Counted from the stretch's first letter, positions 25,116 to 33,708 are shown. The stretch is 64,000 bases of DNA from Streptomyces sp. WM4235 (GCF_001279725.1 NZ_LGDE01000271.1:1-64000); one strand, 5' to 3'. Made by a program: numbers and translations. Notes: generated by a model from the sequence alone, not told the origin.

Positions 25116-25171
25116 CGGACACGCTCCGGAGGAAGGCTACAGATCGCTTCAGCGTTTCAACGGACCGTGAT

Positions 25172-25190
25172 GTTACCCAAGTTGGGTAAC
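25172..25190. promoter_or_regulatory. 19-bp perfect palindrome, candidate operator
   Basis: GTTACCCAAGTTGGGTAAC: two 9-bp arms around one central G. It is 57 bp before the XRE-TPR start and 111 bp before the small forward gene at 25301. A high-information, AT-containing site in GC-rich DNA between divergent genes is the expected place for autoregulation by the HTH protein. Confidence 0.7.
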
Positions 25191-25300
25191 CCGCTGGGCC
25201 TTTCTGCCTCATCGCCCTGATCGCGATCCTTCTGCACATGGCGAAGCGACCAAGGACGACTGCCTTGCATGATGCGGCGGGCACTCCTGACACAGAGCGA

Positions 25301-25537
25301 ATGGCCCTCAGTGGAACCTCTGACCTGGGCAGAGAGCCCCGCGTTCTGATGAGCATCCGGGTGTCGCGGGACTCGGGCCGGACGTGGTCGCCGAGCATGC
25401 GGGTCCTGGAAGGCGACCCGTTCGACATCCTCTCCAATCCAGGCCGCTACCCCCCGTGCGAGTGCCCCCGCTGTGGCGGTACGTCGTCGGCGGCTCGTGC
25501 CCTTCGGCTGGCGCCCATCGAACCGGGGGCGGCGTAG
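25301..25537 (+). CDS. Small CxCPxC-tail hypothetical protein
   Basis: 78 residues from ATG 25301. Starts at 25238 or 25364 are possible; none has a strong ribosome binding site. Contains SIRVSRDSGRTWSPSMRVLE, DPFDILSNPGRYPPCECPRC. The closely spaced C-x-C-x2-C could bind metal. I recall short proteins with the same YPPCxCPRC ending near XRE regulators in Streptomyces, without known function. A perfect hairpin follows at 25559. Confidence 0.6.
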   Translation: MALSGTSDLGREPRVLMSIRVSRDSGRTWSPSMRVLEGDPFDILSNPGRYPPCECPRCGGTSSAARALRLAPIEPGAA

Positions 25538-25558
25538 TGGCCGCGTTCCGCCGTTGAA

Positions 25559-25579
25559 GGCTCCCTTAGAAAGGGAGCC
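25559..25579 (+). terminator. Perfect 9-bp hairpin
   Basis: GGCTCCCTT, loop AGA, AAGGGAGCC, 21 bases after the small gene's stop at 25537. It separates that gene from the precursor gene at 25855, which therefore probably has its own promoter in 25580-25854. I see no convincing gene in that stretch. Confidence 0.75.
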
Positions 25580-25854
25580 CCGGGTACGTAGTCGAGTACG
25601 GCGGGGCTGGCGCCAACAGCTCGCCGTATTCGTCTACGCCGCCGCAGTCACCGTCTTGGTGGTCGTCCTGGCCGTCGCCGGTGATCCCAGCCGCTGACCG
25701 TCAACCAGCTCCCGGAAGCCCCGCTCGTTCGAACCGTGGCCTCGCGCCACCCTCCATCTCCTCACTGACCCGCATAGCGGAGTTGGTGAGGCATGCCCCA
25801 TAGGGGCCGGGCCGGCACCCGTCGGCCCTGGACTTCCACGAATTGGAGACACGC

Positions 25855-26010
25855 ATGGCAGCACAGAAGGAAGACCTGCTGATCGGCGTCGAGAGCCTGA
25901 TCAAGGTCCAGGACCGCTTCACCGCCGCGGCGGCCGAGTCCGACTCCACGGGCACCTCCGCGGGTGACGACGGCGAGAACCGCGACGGCTTGAACCTCCC
26001 GCAGGAGTAG
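25855..26010 (+). CDS. Precursor-like peptide, 51 residues (candidate RiPP precursor)
   Basis: ATG 25855 with TTGGAGA 6 nt upstream. The peptide begins MAAQKEDLLIGVESLIKVQD, an amphipathic leader-like helix, then RFTAAAAESDST. Its tail is Gly/Asp/Asn-rich: GTSAGDDGENRDGLNLPQE. No cysteine, no signal peptide, net acidic. It is followed, after a hairpin, by a JmjC oxygenase and an aldo/keto reductase. Leader-plus-variable-tail organisation and this context suggest a ribosomal peptide whose Asp/Asn/Arg-containing tail is oxidised. No match to FxsA, lanthipeptide, lasso or mycofactocin precursors is apparent. A small structural or regulatory protein is the alternative. Confidence 0.6.
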   Translation: MAAQKEDLLIGVESLIKVQDRFTAAAAESDSTGTSAGDDGENRDGLNLPQE

Positions 26011-26036
26011 CGCCGCCAGAACACCGCAGCACCAAC

Positions 26037-26068
26037 CCGGGGGCCCGTCATTCACGGCTGGCCCCCGG
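26037..26068 (+). terminator. Intercistronic hairpin between peptide and oxygenase genes
   Basis: CCGGGGGCC (26037-26045) pairs with GGCCCCCGG (26060-26068), 14-base loop. It begins 27 bases after the peptide stop and ends 33 bases before the oxygenase start. A partial terminator here would yield more peptide than enzyme mRNA, as is usual in RiPP operons. Confidence 0.7.
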
Positions 26069-26100
26069 CCTTCACCCCATGACGTCGACTGGAGGAAGAC

Positions 26101-27312
26101 GTGGACCACCACTTCGTCAGCGCAATGGAGAAAGCTCTCGGCTGGGACGGACCCGGTGCACTCGGAGCCGCTTTCGCCCGGGGGACGATCGAGGACCTCG
26201 ATCTGCTCGATCGCCTGCTGAACCCCAGGAAGCTGCTGGACCTGGTGATGCGCCGCAGCGTCACTACGCCCCAGTTCCGAATCTTCCAGGACGGGGCTGA
26301 ACTGCACCCCGGCCGGTACATCCAGCCCTCCGTCACCCGGCGGGGACAGGCCATCCCCATGGCCGACATGCGCCGCGTCGGCGGGCTGATGCGCGAGGGC
26401 TGCACCATGGTCCTGGACGAGCTCGACTTCTTCGACCCGGCCATGGAGGCCACCTGTCGCGCGCTCCAGTGGTGGGCCCGCGAGCTGGTGCAGGTGAACG
26501 CCTACCTGACCACCCAGGACGCCAGCGGCTTCAAGCTTCACTGGGACGACCACGACACCGTGATCGTCCAGCTTGCCGGCCGCAAGAGCTGGGAAGTCCG
26601 CGGTGCCTCCCGCAAGGCTCCGATGTACCGCGACTCCGCTCCTAATGCTGAGCCCAGCGAGGAAATCGTGTGGCAGGGAGTCATGGAGCCCGGCGACGTG
26701 ATGCACATCCCGCGCGGCTTCTGGCACCAGGCCACCCGGGACGACCAGGGTGACGGCTACAGCCTGCATGCCACCTTCGGCATCGTGAAGCGCGTCGGCG
26801 TGAACTGGTTGGCCTGGCTCGCCGACCAGGCCCGCACCAAGGATCTGTTCCGTTACGACCTGGACCGCTGGAACTCTCCGGGCCAGTGGGAGGGGCAGCA
26901 GCAGCTCCTGGCCGACGCCGTCGCCGAGATGGCTACGCAGCTGACTCCGCAGAAGTTTCTGCATGCGCGCGAGCGGGAGCGCCTGGCTGCCCGGCACGTC
27001 CCGGCCACCGGCCTGTTCGGCAGGTCCGAGGCCGTCGTGTGCGTCACGGACTTCGAGCCCGTGATCGAGCAGCACCACGACACCGTGGAGGTCCTTGCCG
27101 CAGGCAAGAAACTCACGTTCGCCGGCAAGGCGTATCCGGCCCTCGCCCTGCTGCTGAGCGGCCACCCCGTCAACATCGCCGACGCCGCCGAGAAGACCGG
27201 CCTGGACGTGGAGCAGCTCGCCGAGATCCTGCTGAAGGAGGAACTGTGCACGGAGCTGACCCCCGCCTTGTCCTCGGCCTTCACCGGTCTCGTCACGACC
27301 GCGGCCTCCTGA
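26101..27312 (+). CDS. JmjC/cupin-like Fe(II)/2-oxoglutarate oxygenase (ROX-like)
   Basis: 403 residues, GTG start with GGAGGAAG directly upstream. The JmjC core has the metal triad H147-x-D149 (FKLHWDDHD) and H209 (HIPRGFWHQAT), with K162 in RKSWEV as likely 2-oxoglutarate contact. The upstream segment TMVLDELDFFDPAMEATCRA and VNAYLTTQDASGF match the fold of ribosomal oxygenases such as YcfD/RoxA, which hydroxylate protein side chains. The C-terminal 150 residues are a dimerisation helix bundle and a winged-helix-like end (VNIADAAEKTGLDVEQLAEI). In this context the peptide at 25855 is the obvious substrate candidate. Confidence 0.85.
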   Translation: MDHHFVSAMEKALGWDGPGALGAAFARGTIEDLDLLDRLLNPRKLLDLVMRRSVTTPQFRIFQDGAELHPGRYIQPSVTRRGQAIPMADMRRVGGLMREGCTMVLDELDFFDPAMEATCRALQWWARELVQVNAYLTTQDASGFKLHWDDHDTVIVQLAGRKSWEVRGASRKAPMYRDSAPNAEPSEEIVWQGVMEPGDVMHIPRGFWHQATRDDQGDGYSLHATFGIVKRVGVNWLAWLADQARTKDLFRYDLDRWNSPGQWEGQQQLLADAVAEMATQLTPQKFLHARERERLAARHVPATGLFGRSEAVVCVTDFEPVIEQHHDTVEVLAAGKKLTFAGKAYPALALLLSGHPVNIADAAEKTGLDVEQLAEILLKEELCTELTPALSSAFTGLVTTAAS

Positions 27313-28091
27313 CGGCCGCACTTGATCTCGGGGTCACTGCCCTGGACACTGCGGCCCCCTACCTCGGCTTCCGTTCGCACACCACGCTGTCCGAGACGGC
27401 GGCTGATCTGCTGCCGAAGTTCACCCTCTCCACGAAGGTGGGATTCTTCCCGGGCGCCGGAGGTGTTGAGCACTCGCTCGATCCGGGCCGACTGCGCCTC
27501 GCCGTCGAGGAGGCTGCCCAGGAACTCGGCAGGGAACCAGACACGGTGCTCCTCCACAACCCGGAGCGGAGCCTCACGGGCCTGTCCCTGGCCGATGACC
27601 ACGCCCTCTTCGGCGGTGCATGCGCGGCGCTGGCCGAGGCCGCCCGCGACGGTCTGTGCCAGGACTGGGGTGTGGCTTCCTGGGACCCCCGGCTGCTCAG
27701 CAGGGCCAGGGTGGAGGATCTGCCGTCTCCGGACGTCTTGATGGTCCGGGCCGGGTTCCTCGTGGGGATCGACCTTCTCGATCTCGTGGCCGTCCTACGC
27801 GAGGTCTGGAAGGTGGGTGAGACGTGGGGCATGAGCCCCTTCGGCGGTGGCCATGGGAAGGTGTGGGAAGAGTTCGACCCCCGGCCGTTCCTGCGACCGC
27901 ATCATGGGGATCTGTCGCGCATCCAGGCGGCGTTCCGAACCTCGTTCCATTTGCCCAGTGCTACGGCTGTGGCGGTCGGTACGGACGCCTCCGGCCACCT
28001 GGCTGAACTGGTCCAGGCGCTGAGCGCGGAGGTGGACACCGACGCTGTCAGTCAGTACCTCCACGCCCTCCATTCACGCCGTCAGAACTGA
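27246..28091 (+). CDS. Aldo/keto reductase-family protein
   Basis: 281 residues from GTG 27246, inside the end of the oxygenase gene, with AAGGAGG 5 nt upstream. The catalytic tetrad can be read as D34 (TALDTAAPYL), Y39, K64 (FTLSTKVGFF) and H104 (VLLHNPERS). Later segments (WGVASWDPRLLSRARV, FRTSFHLPSATAVAVGT) fit the AKR barrel. The N terminus is short, with RLVLGLHRS replacing the usual first strand. The 67-nt overlap implies tight coupling with the oxygenase. It could reduce a carbonyl made by the oxygenase or use another NADPH reaction. Confidence 0.85.
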   Translation: MHGADPRLVLGLHRSRHDRGLLTAALDLGVTALDTAAPYLGFRSHTTLSETAADLLPKFTLSTKVGFFPGAGGVEHSLDPGRLRLAVEEAAQELGREPDTVLLHNPERSLTGLSLADDHALFGGACAALAEAARDGLCQDWGVASWDPRLLSRARVEDLPSPDVLMVRAGFLVGIDLLDLVAVLREVWKVGETWGMSPFGGGHGKVWEEFDPRPFLRPHHGDLSRIQAAFRTSFHLPSATAVAVGTDASGHLAELVQALSAEVDTDAVSQYLHALHSRRQN

Positions 28092-28939
28092 AGCTCGGCC
28101 ACTAGGCGCTCGGCTTCCTTCCGAGCAGGCGCCAGCAGGGGGTCCTCGTCGTACGCGTGGGGCCCGACGATCTTCGACAGGAAGAAGAGCGACATCAGCT
28201 TGCCGTCTCGGCTCTCCAAGTCCGCACGCAGTTCCTGCTGGACGCGGTCCGCGAGCGCCGGGACGGCAAGCGCATTGCCCCACAGGGCCGCGGCATCCAA
28301 GCCCCGGGGAGCCATGCCCCAGTCCTCCCAGTCGATGATCGAGAACTCCGGCCCCATCACGTTGGCCCAGGTCAGATCCGCATGAGCCGGCACCCATCGC
28401 TCGATTCGCGCATCGGTGACACTGGGGAAGACCTCCCCGAGGGCCTGGGCCACCCCCTCCTGCGTGATCGTCACAGTGTCAGGCGTCGCGATCCGTGGCG
28501 TCTGCTGCGCGGCAAGCGCGTCCAGCGAAGAGGTCAGCGCCTCCCACCACGAATCCGGCAGGCCAGGGTCTTCGAGTACCAGGGCACCCTTGCCGACAGG
28601 TGGCGAGGCAATCAGCTCAAGCTCATCCGCGCGCCACATCACCGGCTCGCCCAACTGGCGCCACGCCACGCCCTGGTACCACTCGGGCATCGCGACCCCC
28701 TGTAGCACGGCGGCGGCCTCGGTACCGTTCCAGCCCTGCGAGCCGATCCGCTCGAATCCCCGCCGCTCGATGCGCACCCAAGTACTCCGCTCGGTACGGC
28801 CGCCCAAGGACCTGCGCTTGCGTACCAGTGATTGCCGATCCAGTTGCACGTTGAGGGCCTTCTCCACGCGCTCCAGCACGTCTTCCACGGGCTGACGGCG
28901 TAGATCCACCTGGGCGGCAACGGGCAGGGATCCAGTCAT
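28082..28939 (-). CDS. APH-fold phosphotransferase
   Basis: 285 residues from ATG 28939 with GAGGAGGT upstream. The kinase-like motifs are VPAHADLTWANVM (catalytic HxDxxxxN) and FSIIDWEDWG (metal-binding IDxE) around residues 190-220. Weak N-lobe: RKRRSLGGRTERSTWVRIER. This is the aminoglycoside/choline kinase-like fold, whose members phosphorylate antibiotics, sugars or protein side chains. Its stop overlaps the reductase gene by 10 nt in convergent orientation. The substrate may be linked to the peptide cluster or be unrelated. Confidence 0.8.
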   Translation of the reverse strand: MTGSLPVAAQVDLRRQPVEDVLERVEKALNVQLDRQSLVRKRRSLGGRTERSTWVRIERRGFERIGSQGWNGTEAAAVLQGVAMPEWYQGVAWRQLGEPVMWRADELELIASPPVGKGALVLEDPGLPDSWWEALTSSLDALAAQQTPRIATPDTVTITQEGVAQALGEVFPSVTDARIERWVPAHADLTWANVMGPEFSIIDWEDWGMAPRGLDAAALWGNALAVPALADRVQQELRADLESRDGKLMSLFFLSKIVGPHAYDEDPLLAPARKEAERLVAELQF

Positions 28940-29090
28940 GGTGACCTCCTCGGCGAACGGATGACCGTAGCAGGAAAAGCCCCGCCGACACGATCCGTCC
29001 GTCGACACGGAGCACGTCGAGCCCGCGTAGATCCGTTGTCTTGCGGTCGTTGCCGTCCGGCCCGTTGAGGTTGATGAACACGATGGTCGG

Positions 29091-29476
29091 TCAGGATGCG
29101 CGGATCTGGGTGTCGAGCACGGCCGTGATGGCCTCGATGTTCCCGGCGGCGAACTCGGCCAGCTCCGGCGGCATCAGGTTGAGCTGCCGTAGTGTCTCCG
29201 TGTTGAACGGGACGCGCACGACCTCGTAGCTGCCTCGCTCGGGCTCATCGAACTCGGTACCCGTACGCGCCTCGATGTCCAGGCGGCGTCGCTCGTGACG
29301 GACGCCCGCCTCCGCGAGTCGAACGTCGAATCGAAGGCGCGGCAGCGCGTCGTAGGCACGAGCAGGTACGGCGCCCCTGAACCCGCGACCGAGGGGGGGC
29401 CGGTCTGCCCCGCCGCGAGGACGTCGTGCGGGGTGAGGGCGTCGAGGCTGTCGAACACGTAGAAGACCGCCACCAT
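29091..29476 (-). pseudogene. Frameshifted remnant of an unknown gene
   Basis: From an ATG at 29476 one frame reads MVAVFYVFDSLDALTPHDVL, then GSGAPYLLVP. Near 29365 the protein-like character passes to another frame, YDALPRLRFDVRLAEAGVRH, ERRRLDIEARTGTEFDEPER, NTETLRQLNLMPPELAEFAA, ending IRAS at 29091. The whole is 386 nt, not a multiple of three. A single indel would rejoin both parts into one protein of about 128 residues. Family not recognised. Sequencing error is the alternative. Confidence 0.55.
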
Positions 29477-29765
29477 CCACCTCGCCGGACTCCACCTCGC
29501 CGCCCTCTTCATCTGGTCAGCCAGATGATCCGAAGGAGACGGCTTGGTCCGGTGGCCTTGTCCGGCGCTGTGTCCGGTCAGCCCTGTACAGGTCGATGGA
29601 CAGCCCCGAGGCCTGGCTGTTGACCTTGCCCCGAAGGTAGGCCGGATTGCGATATTTGGAGTACTGGCGACATGTCGTGATTGATAATCAGATATAACTA
29701 CGCATACAACGTTCCTCGCAGCTCGAACCGGGACACTCCCTGATCGGGTCGTTCGAGGAGGATCC

Positions 29766-31022
29766 ATGCAGCACTTCGCCGTTCGCGGGAATCCGCGTGT
29801 GGGGAGCATCCGGGGGTACGTGTCGAAGCACGGCGTTCGGAAAGCATCGTGCACGGTACTCGCTGCCGCAGCCGTTCTGACGCCGTCCGTCGCCCTGGCG
29901 GCTCCTGCCGCACCCGGCACGTACGCATACGTCGCCAACACGGGCCAGAACAAGGTCCGGGTGTTCGACACCGCCACGAACGCCCTCGTGACGAGCATCG
30001 ACACCGGAGCGTTCAGCGGGCCCCTGCAGGTCGCCGCTGCCCGAAACGGCAAGAAGGTCTACGTGACGGAGCGGGACTCGGGCGCCGTGTCGGCGATCGA
30101 CGCTCTCACCAACACCGTGGTGGCCGAAATCCCCACGGGGAACGGCACTCCGGAGAGCGTGGCCATCTCGCCGGACGACAGTCGCGCCTATGTCACCGTG
30201 GAGGGGAACGGACTGGCCAACCGCGTGGTGGCGATCAACACCGCCACCAATGCCGTCGTGGGCACCCTCGAGACGGGGGCGGACACGCTCCCGAACGGGC
30301 TGGCGGTATCCCCGGACGGGAAGCGCCTCTACGTCGCCTACCGGGGCGCAGGTGTGGTGGCAGTGATCGACTCCGCCACCATGACGCTCATCACGACGGT
30401 GGACGTCGGACCGAGCGCACCGCGAAAGGTGGCCATCTCGCCGAGCGGCGCACGTGTCTACGTCACCGAGAACACCTCGGGCGAGGTATCGGTCATCGAC
30501 ACCGCCACCAACACGGTCGTGGTGCCGATTCCGGTCAACCAGGGGCTGGACGGCGTGGAGGTCTCGCTGGACGGAAAGCGCGTCTACGTCGCCGACCGGA
30601 ACAACGCCCGGGTGGCGGTCATCGATGCCGCCACGAACAGCGTCGTCACTTCGATCCCCACCTCCGGGGATCCCGCGGAAATGGCGGTTTCCCCCACCGG
30701 AGCCCGGCTGTACGTCAGCCACCCCAACGGCGCGCACGGGGTATCCGTCATCGACCTCGCCACCAACTCCGTCTCCGCGACCATCGACAGTCCCCAAGGC
30801 GCGCTCATCGGAATCGACCTGGGCTCGGTGCCGGGGACCTCAAAGGTGTCCTGCCCGGCCGGCAGCGTGCTGACGGGCGGCGGCTTCGGATCCACCGGTC
30901 CCGCACCGGATCAGCTCGTCAGCAGGCCGGTACCCGGCACCAACGACTGGGAGGTGAACGGGCAGAACAGGACGCGGGACGACGTCACCCTCACCCCGTA
31001 TGCCGTCTGTGCCACGCCATGA
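29766..31022 (+). CDS. Secreted YVTN beta-propeller repeat protein
   Basis: 418 residues; ATG with GAGGAGGATCC just upstream. The signal peptide is about residues 20-47 ([20 protein letters not shown], cleavage near ALAAPAAP). Seven to eight repeats follow with the signatures [60 protein letters not shown]. Each carries DTATN and VAISPD-type turns. The end ([35 protein letters not shown]) is a separate cap with two Cys. A surface or extracellular scaffold protein. The collagen-like protein gene follows 85 bp downstream. Confidence 0.88.
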   Translation: MQHFAVRGNPRVGSIRGYVSKHGVRKASCTVLAAAAVLTPSVALAAPAAPGTYAYVANTGQNKVRVFDTATNALVTSIDTGAFSGPLQVAAARNGKKVYVTERDSGAVSAIDALTNTVVAEIPTGNGTPESVAISPDDSRAYVTVEGNGLANRVVAINTATNAVVGTLETGADTLPNGLAVSPDGKRLYVAYRGAGVVAVIDSATMTLITTVDVGPSAPRKVAISPSGARVYVTENTSGEVSVIDTATNTVVVPIPVNQGLDGVEVSLDGKRVYVADRNNARVAVIDAATNSVVTSIPTSGDPAEMAVSPTGARLYVSHPNGAHGVSVIDLATNSVSATIDSPQGALIGIDLGSVPGTSKVSCPAGSVLTGGGFGSTGPAPDQLVSRPVPGTNDWEVNGQNRTRDDVTLTPYAVCATP

Positions 31023-31107
31023 CGGCCTCGCGACGACCCGAAGGCAGCCGCCGACTGCCCACGGGCCCCGGGTCCACTTCCAGCGGACAATGATCAGGAG
31101 TAAGTGC

Positions 31108-31584
31108 ATGCCGTCTGAAAGCACAGCAGCAACGCGGCGGAGCGGTCCGCCACGCCGGACCGGATGGGTCGCCGGAGCCGTTGTCTCGCTCGTCCTCACA
31201 GGTGCCGGTTTCGCGGCGCCCGCAGCCGCCGCCACCCCGCAGGACCCTGCGGACGCGCAGTACCTGACGGTGGATCCGCCTCCGCAGCACGACGAATGCG
31301 CCGAGGGGCGGCCATGGGACGAGTCGTGCGAGCCCCACCCCGGAGGGCCTCCGTTTCCTCCCGGACCCCCCGGACCCCCCGGACCTCCCGGACCGGCTGG
31401 AACCCCCGGTCCTCCGGGAGCCCAGGGCGCTCCGGGGGTCCCCGGCCCGGCCGGCACCCCGGGATCAGCCGGGCCCGCCGGACCCCAGGGAGTAGCCGGA
31501 CCTGCGGGCCCTCCTGGTCCCCCCGGACGCGTTTTCACCCTCGTCGTCACGGGCCGGCCCGTCTTGATCCCCGCGGCCCCGTAG
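31108..31584 (+). CDS. Secreted collagen-like protein
   Basis: 158 residues from ATG 31108 with CAGGAG 7 nt upstream. The signal peptide is about residues 15-42 ([20 protein letters not shown]). After a short acidic region with two Cys ([16 protein letters not shown]), about 20 Gly-X-Y triplets follow ([40 protein letters not shown]). The tail is [19 protein letters not shown]. Bacterial collagen-like domains form triple helices without hydroxyproline. It probably works at the surface together with the beta-propeller protein. Confidence 0.88.
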   Translation: MPSESTAATRRSGPPRRTGWVAGAVVSLVLTGAGFAAPAAAATPQDPADAQYLTVDPPPQHDECAEGRPWDESCEPHPGGPPFPPGPPGPPGPPGPAGTPGPPGAQGAPGVPGPAGTPGSAGPAGPQGVAGPAGPPGPPGRVFTLVVTGRPVLIPAAP

Positions 31585-31612
31585 CGGCACCGGGCCCCGC
31601 GGGGCTGCCGCA

Positions 31613-31651
31613 CCGCACGGCCGGCACCACCACGTGCTGCCGGCCGTGCGG
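31613..31651 (+). terminator. 14-bp hairpin terminator
   Basis: CCGCACGGCCGGCA (31613-31626) pairs perfectly with TGCCGGCCGTGCGG (31638-31651), 28 bases after the collagen-like stop. Confidence 0.85.
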
Positions 31652-31789
31652 CGCACCCGGCGGCACGAAACCACGGGCGGGAGCGGCTTTGGCGACAGGC
31701 ACACGGAGCGGTTGCTGCGGACGGTCGGGCCGTTGGGGGGGGGCGACGACCGTACCCAACCGTGACGTGAGCCGTCGGCGCCGTGCGAG

Positions 31790-32620
31790 TCAGCCGTGGT
31801 GCAGAGACCCCAGCAGGCCTTCCGGGAGGTACTCCGAGTGAGCGTCGGCCACCGCCGCCGGGTCGGCGGGCCGGTCGAGAGGAGGGTGTTCGGGCCGGCG
31901 CGGCAGCGACACGGGCTCGGCGCTTCCGAGTCGCCGGGCGACGTCCTCGCGCAGCTTCGGCAGCAGCGCGTAGAGCGTGTCACCGGGACACGCGGTGCTG
32001 TTGAAGTCCCGGTGCCCGTAGATCTCGGAGGCCGGCACGTCGTACTGGCGGCACACGCGGGCGCACAGGTCGGCGAGGGCGGAGAACTGCGCCGGCGGAG
32101 GCTGCACCGTCATGTAGGTGCCCTCGTTCTCGATGCCGATGGCCACGTTGTTCTGGCCGACGCAGTGGGCGCCCCGTACCGTCTGGGCCCCGGCGTCCAG
32201 CGCGGCGAGGCTGTGGTGCCGCCCCTCGAGGACGAAGGCACCCCTGCTGATGGTGAAGTGCTGGCCGGTGTCGATCCAGCCCTGCATGTCCATGTGGTAC
32301 GTCTGGATGGCGCGGGCGAGTCTGAGGGCCCGCTCCCGCGAGTAGTCCGTGACGTTGGCCGTGGCCGTGTGGTGGATGATGATCTTCGCGGGCCGCGAGG
32401 CGAGCAGCACGACGGGTTCGGACGCCTCGCGGGCGCCCCAGCCGGTGCAGTCGGTGATCTCGGGTGCCGGGTGGCCGTCGCGGCGCTGGAATGCCCGGGG
32501 ACCGGTGGAGGCCATGGCCGGGGAGGCGGCGGCGGTGGGCAGGATGGAGGCGGCTCCGACCGCGAGCGCGGCGGATACCAGAGCCCTGCGGGTGAGCCGG
32601 GAGTGCGGTGTGAATGTCAT
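31790..32620 (-). CDS. Tat-exported N-acetylmuramoyl-L-alanine amidase (PGRP type)
   Basis: 276 residues from ATG 32620. The twin-arginine signal is [20 protein letters not shown] with cleavage near AMAST. The amidase_2/PGRP domain (residues 60-240) shows [30 protein letters not shown] (zinc His), [20 protein letters not shown] (catalytic Tyr position altered to H/F), [12 protein letters not shown] and [14 protein letters not shown] (zinc His and Cys). It would cleave the amide bond between MurNAc and L-Ala in peptidoglycan, outside the membrane. Monocistronic. The C-terminal 40 residues are a Pro/Asp-rich extension. Confidence 0.88.
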   Translation of the reverse strand: MTFTPHSRLTRRALVSAALAVGAASILPTAAASPAMASTGPRAFQRRDGHPAPEITDCTGWGAREASEPVVLLASRPAKIIIHHTATANVTDYSRERALRLARAIQTYHMDMQGWIDTGQHFTISRGAFVLEGRHHSLAALDAGAQTVRGAHCVGQNNVAIGIENEGTYMTVQPPPAQFSALADLCARVCRQYDVPASEIYGHRDFNSTACPGDTLYALLPKLREDVARRLGSAEPVSLPRRPEHPPLDRPADPAAVADAHSEYLPEGLLGSLHHG

Positions 32621-32955
32621 GGAGCAGCCGTTCCGGTGGGGGGGGAGACGTCCCATGGAACGAGGCGGGGCCCCCGGGGGCACGCAGGCGCTCCGGGGAC
32701 GCGGTCCGTTGGTCCTTTGGGAGGACGGCGAGTCGGCCGCACGGTGTATGGCGGCTCCGCTGCCCGGCCGGCCGGGCCACGGCCGACGCAGGTCCTGGCC
32801 CGGCCCAGGGCCCGGAGTCGTCACCGGTGGCCGCGGTGCCGCGGAGGCTCACACCCGGCCGGCACTGACGACGTCCGCCGCCGGCCCGGCAAAGCTCAGT
32901 CCGTAGGGTGAGGGTCCGGCGGGTGACGGGTTCGCGGTCCGGTCGCCGCCGCTTC
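32621..32955. other. Intergenic region without recognisable gene
   Basis: GC-rich sequence between the amidase start and the PI-PLC remnant. Both strands carry only Arg/Pro-rich frames. No hairpin with strong pairing was noticed. It should include the amidase promoter. Confidence 0.5.
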
Positions 32956-33354
32956 TCAGGGGCCTTTGTCGAGTTCCGCGACGATCGAGGCGGGGGTGTG
33001 TCCGCTGCCGTCGGACAGGCGGTGGAAGTCGACGGAGACGAAGTTCGGAGTGCGGCCCCCGCCGGCGGTCCGGCACTGCTCCGCGATGCGGTTCCTGAGC
33101 TTGGCCCCGTTGTCCAGGGACGCGGTGAGGACCGTGGGCACGTTGCGGTGGTGGCTCATCGTGAACAGCCGCCGGAAGCCGGGTTCCTGGCGGTCCAGGG
33201 GCACGTCGGGCCAGCGGGTGACGCACGCGAGGTCGTCGCCCAGGTCGCCGAGGCTCCAGTAGTTGCTCACGGTCCAGGACCTGTCGTACATGACGCCCAA
33301 GTGCTCGCGGTCGGACCGGTCCGAGAAGACGATCAGGCGCTTGCCGCCCCAGCC
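32956..33354 (-). pseudogene. C-terminal remnant of a PI-PLC X-domain-like gene
   Basis: The last 130 residues of a reverse frame match the C-terminal part of bacterial phosphatidylinositol-phospholipase C-like proteins: GKRLIVFSDRSDREHLGVMY, DLACVTRWPD, RRLFTMSHHRNVP, and the end PNFVSVDFHRLSDGSG. The N-terminal half with the two catalytic histidines is absent; upstream sequence turns into unrelated low-complexity frames at about 33350. No start with a ribosome binding site precedes the homologous part. I therefore call it a truncated gene. Confidence 0.65.
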
Positions 33355-33618
33355 CTTTCGGGCCTGAGCGCCATCGGCGCCGCTGGATCCGCCACATCCC
33401 CGAGCCGGCCCCTGAACTCGGGACGCGCTGTACGAGTACGCACGCACCGAGCAGGAGGAGAGCGCCGGACCCGCGCTCCTCGCCTGACGCACTCCCGCGG
33501 TCCCGTGCCCTGGATCCGGTCCCGCAACGGCCGACGCCGCCGTTGGCTCGCCGGATTCCGCGCTTCACTGGTCGCTCCAGGCCATCGGTCCTGCCGGACC
33601 GTCAAGCCTTGCCGTTTG

Positions 33619-33650
33619 ATGAGTGCATGAATGCATGAGTGCATGAGTGC
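33619..33650. repeat. Four tandem 8-bp repeats (ATGAGTGC)
   Basis: ATGAGTGC, ATGAATGC, ATGAGTGC, ATGAGTGC in direct succession. Copy number of such short repeats is prone to slippage. Confidence 0.85.
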
Positions 33651-33708
33651 GCATCCCACCCGTTGTGCCCACAGCGCCAGGCGAACAATCGCGCTGGTGG
33701 GCCAGAGG

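Noticed and set aside
25473..25697. 74-codon forward frame with a hydrophobic end (LAVFVYAAAVTVLVVVLAVAG)
   Set aside because: The terminator-like hairpin at 25559-25579 lies inside it, it overlaps the preceding gene by 65 nt, and the N-terminal half is Arg/Pro-rich. The hydrophobic stretch alone is not enough.
28940..29081. Reverse frame starting MFINLNGPDGNDRKTTDLRG upstream of the APH-like gene
   Set aside because: The start looks protein-like, but the frame has no stop before the APH gene and continues as an Arg-rich shadow of it. It could be a remnant; not supported as a gene.
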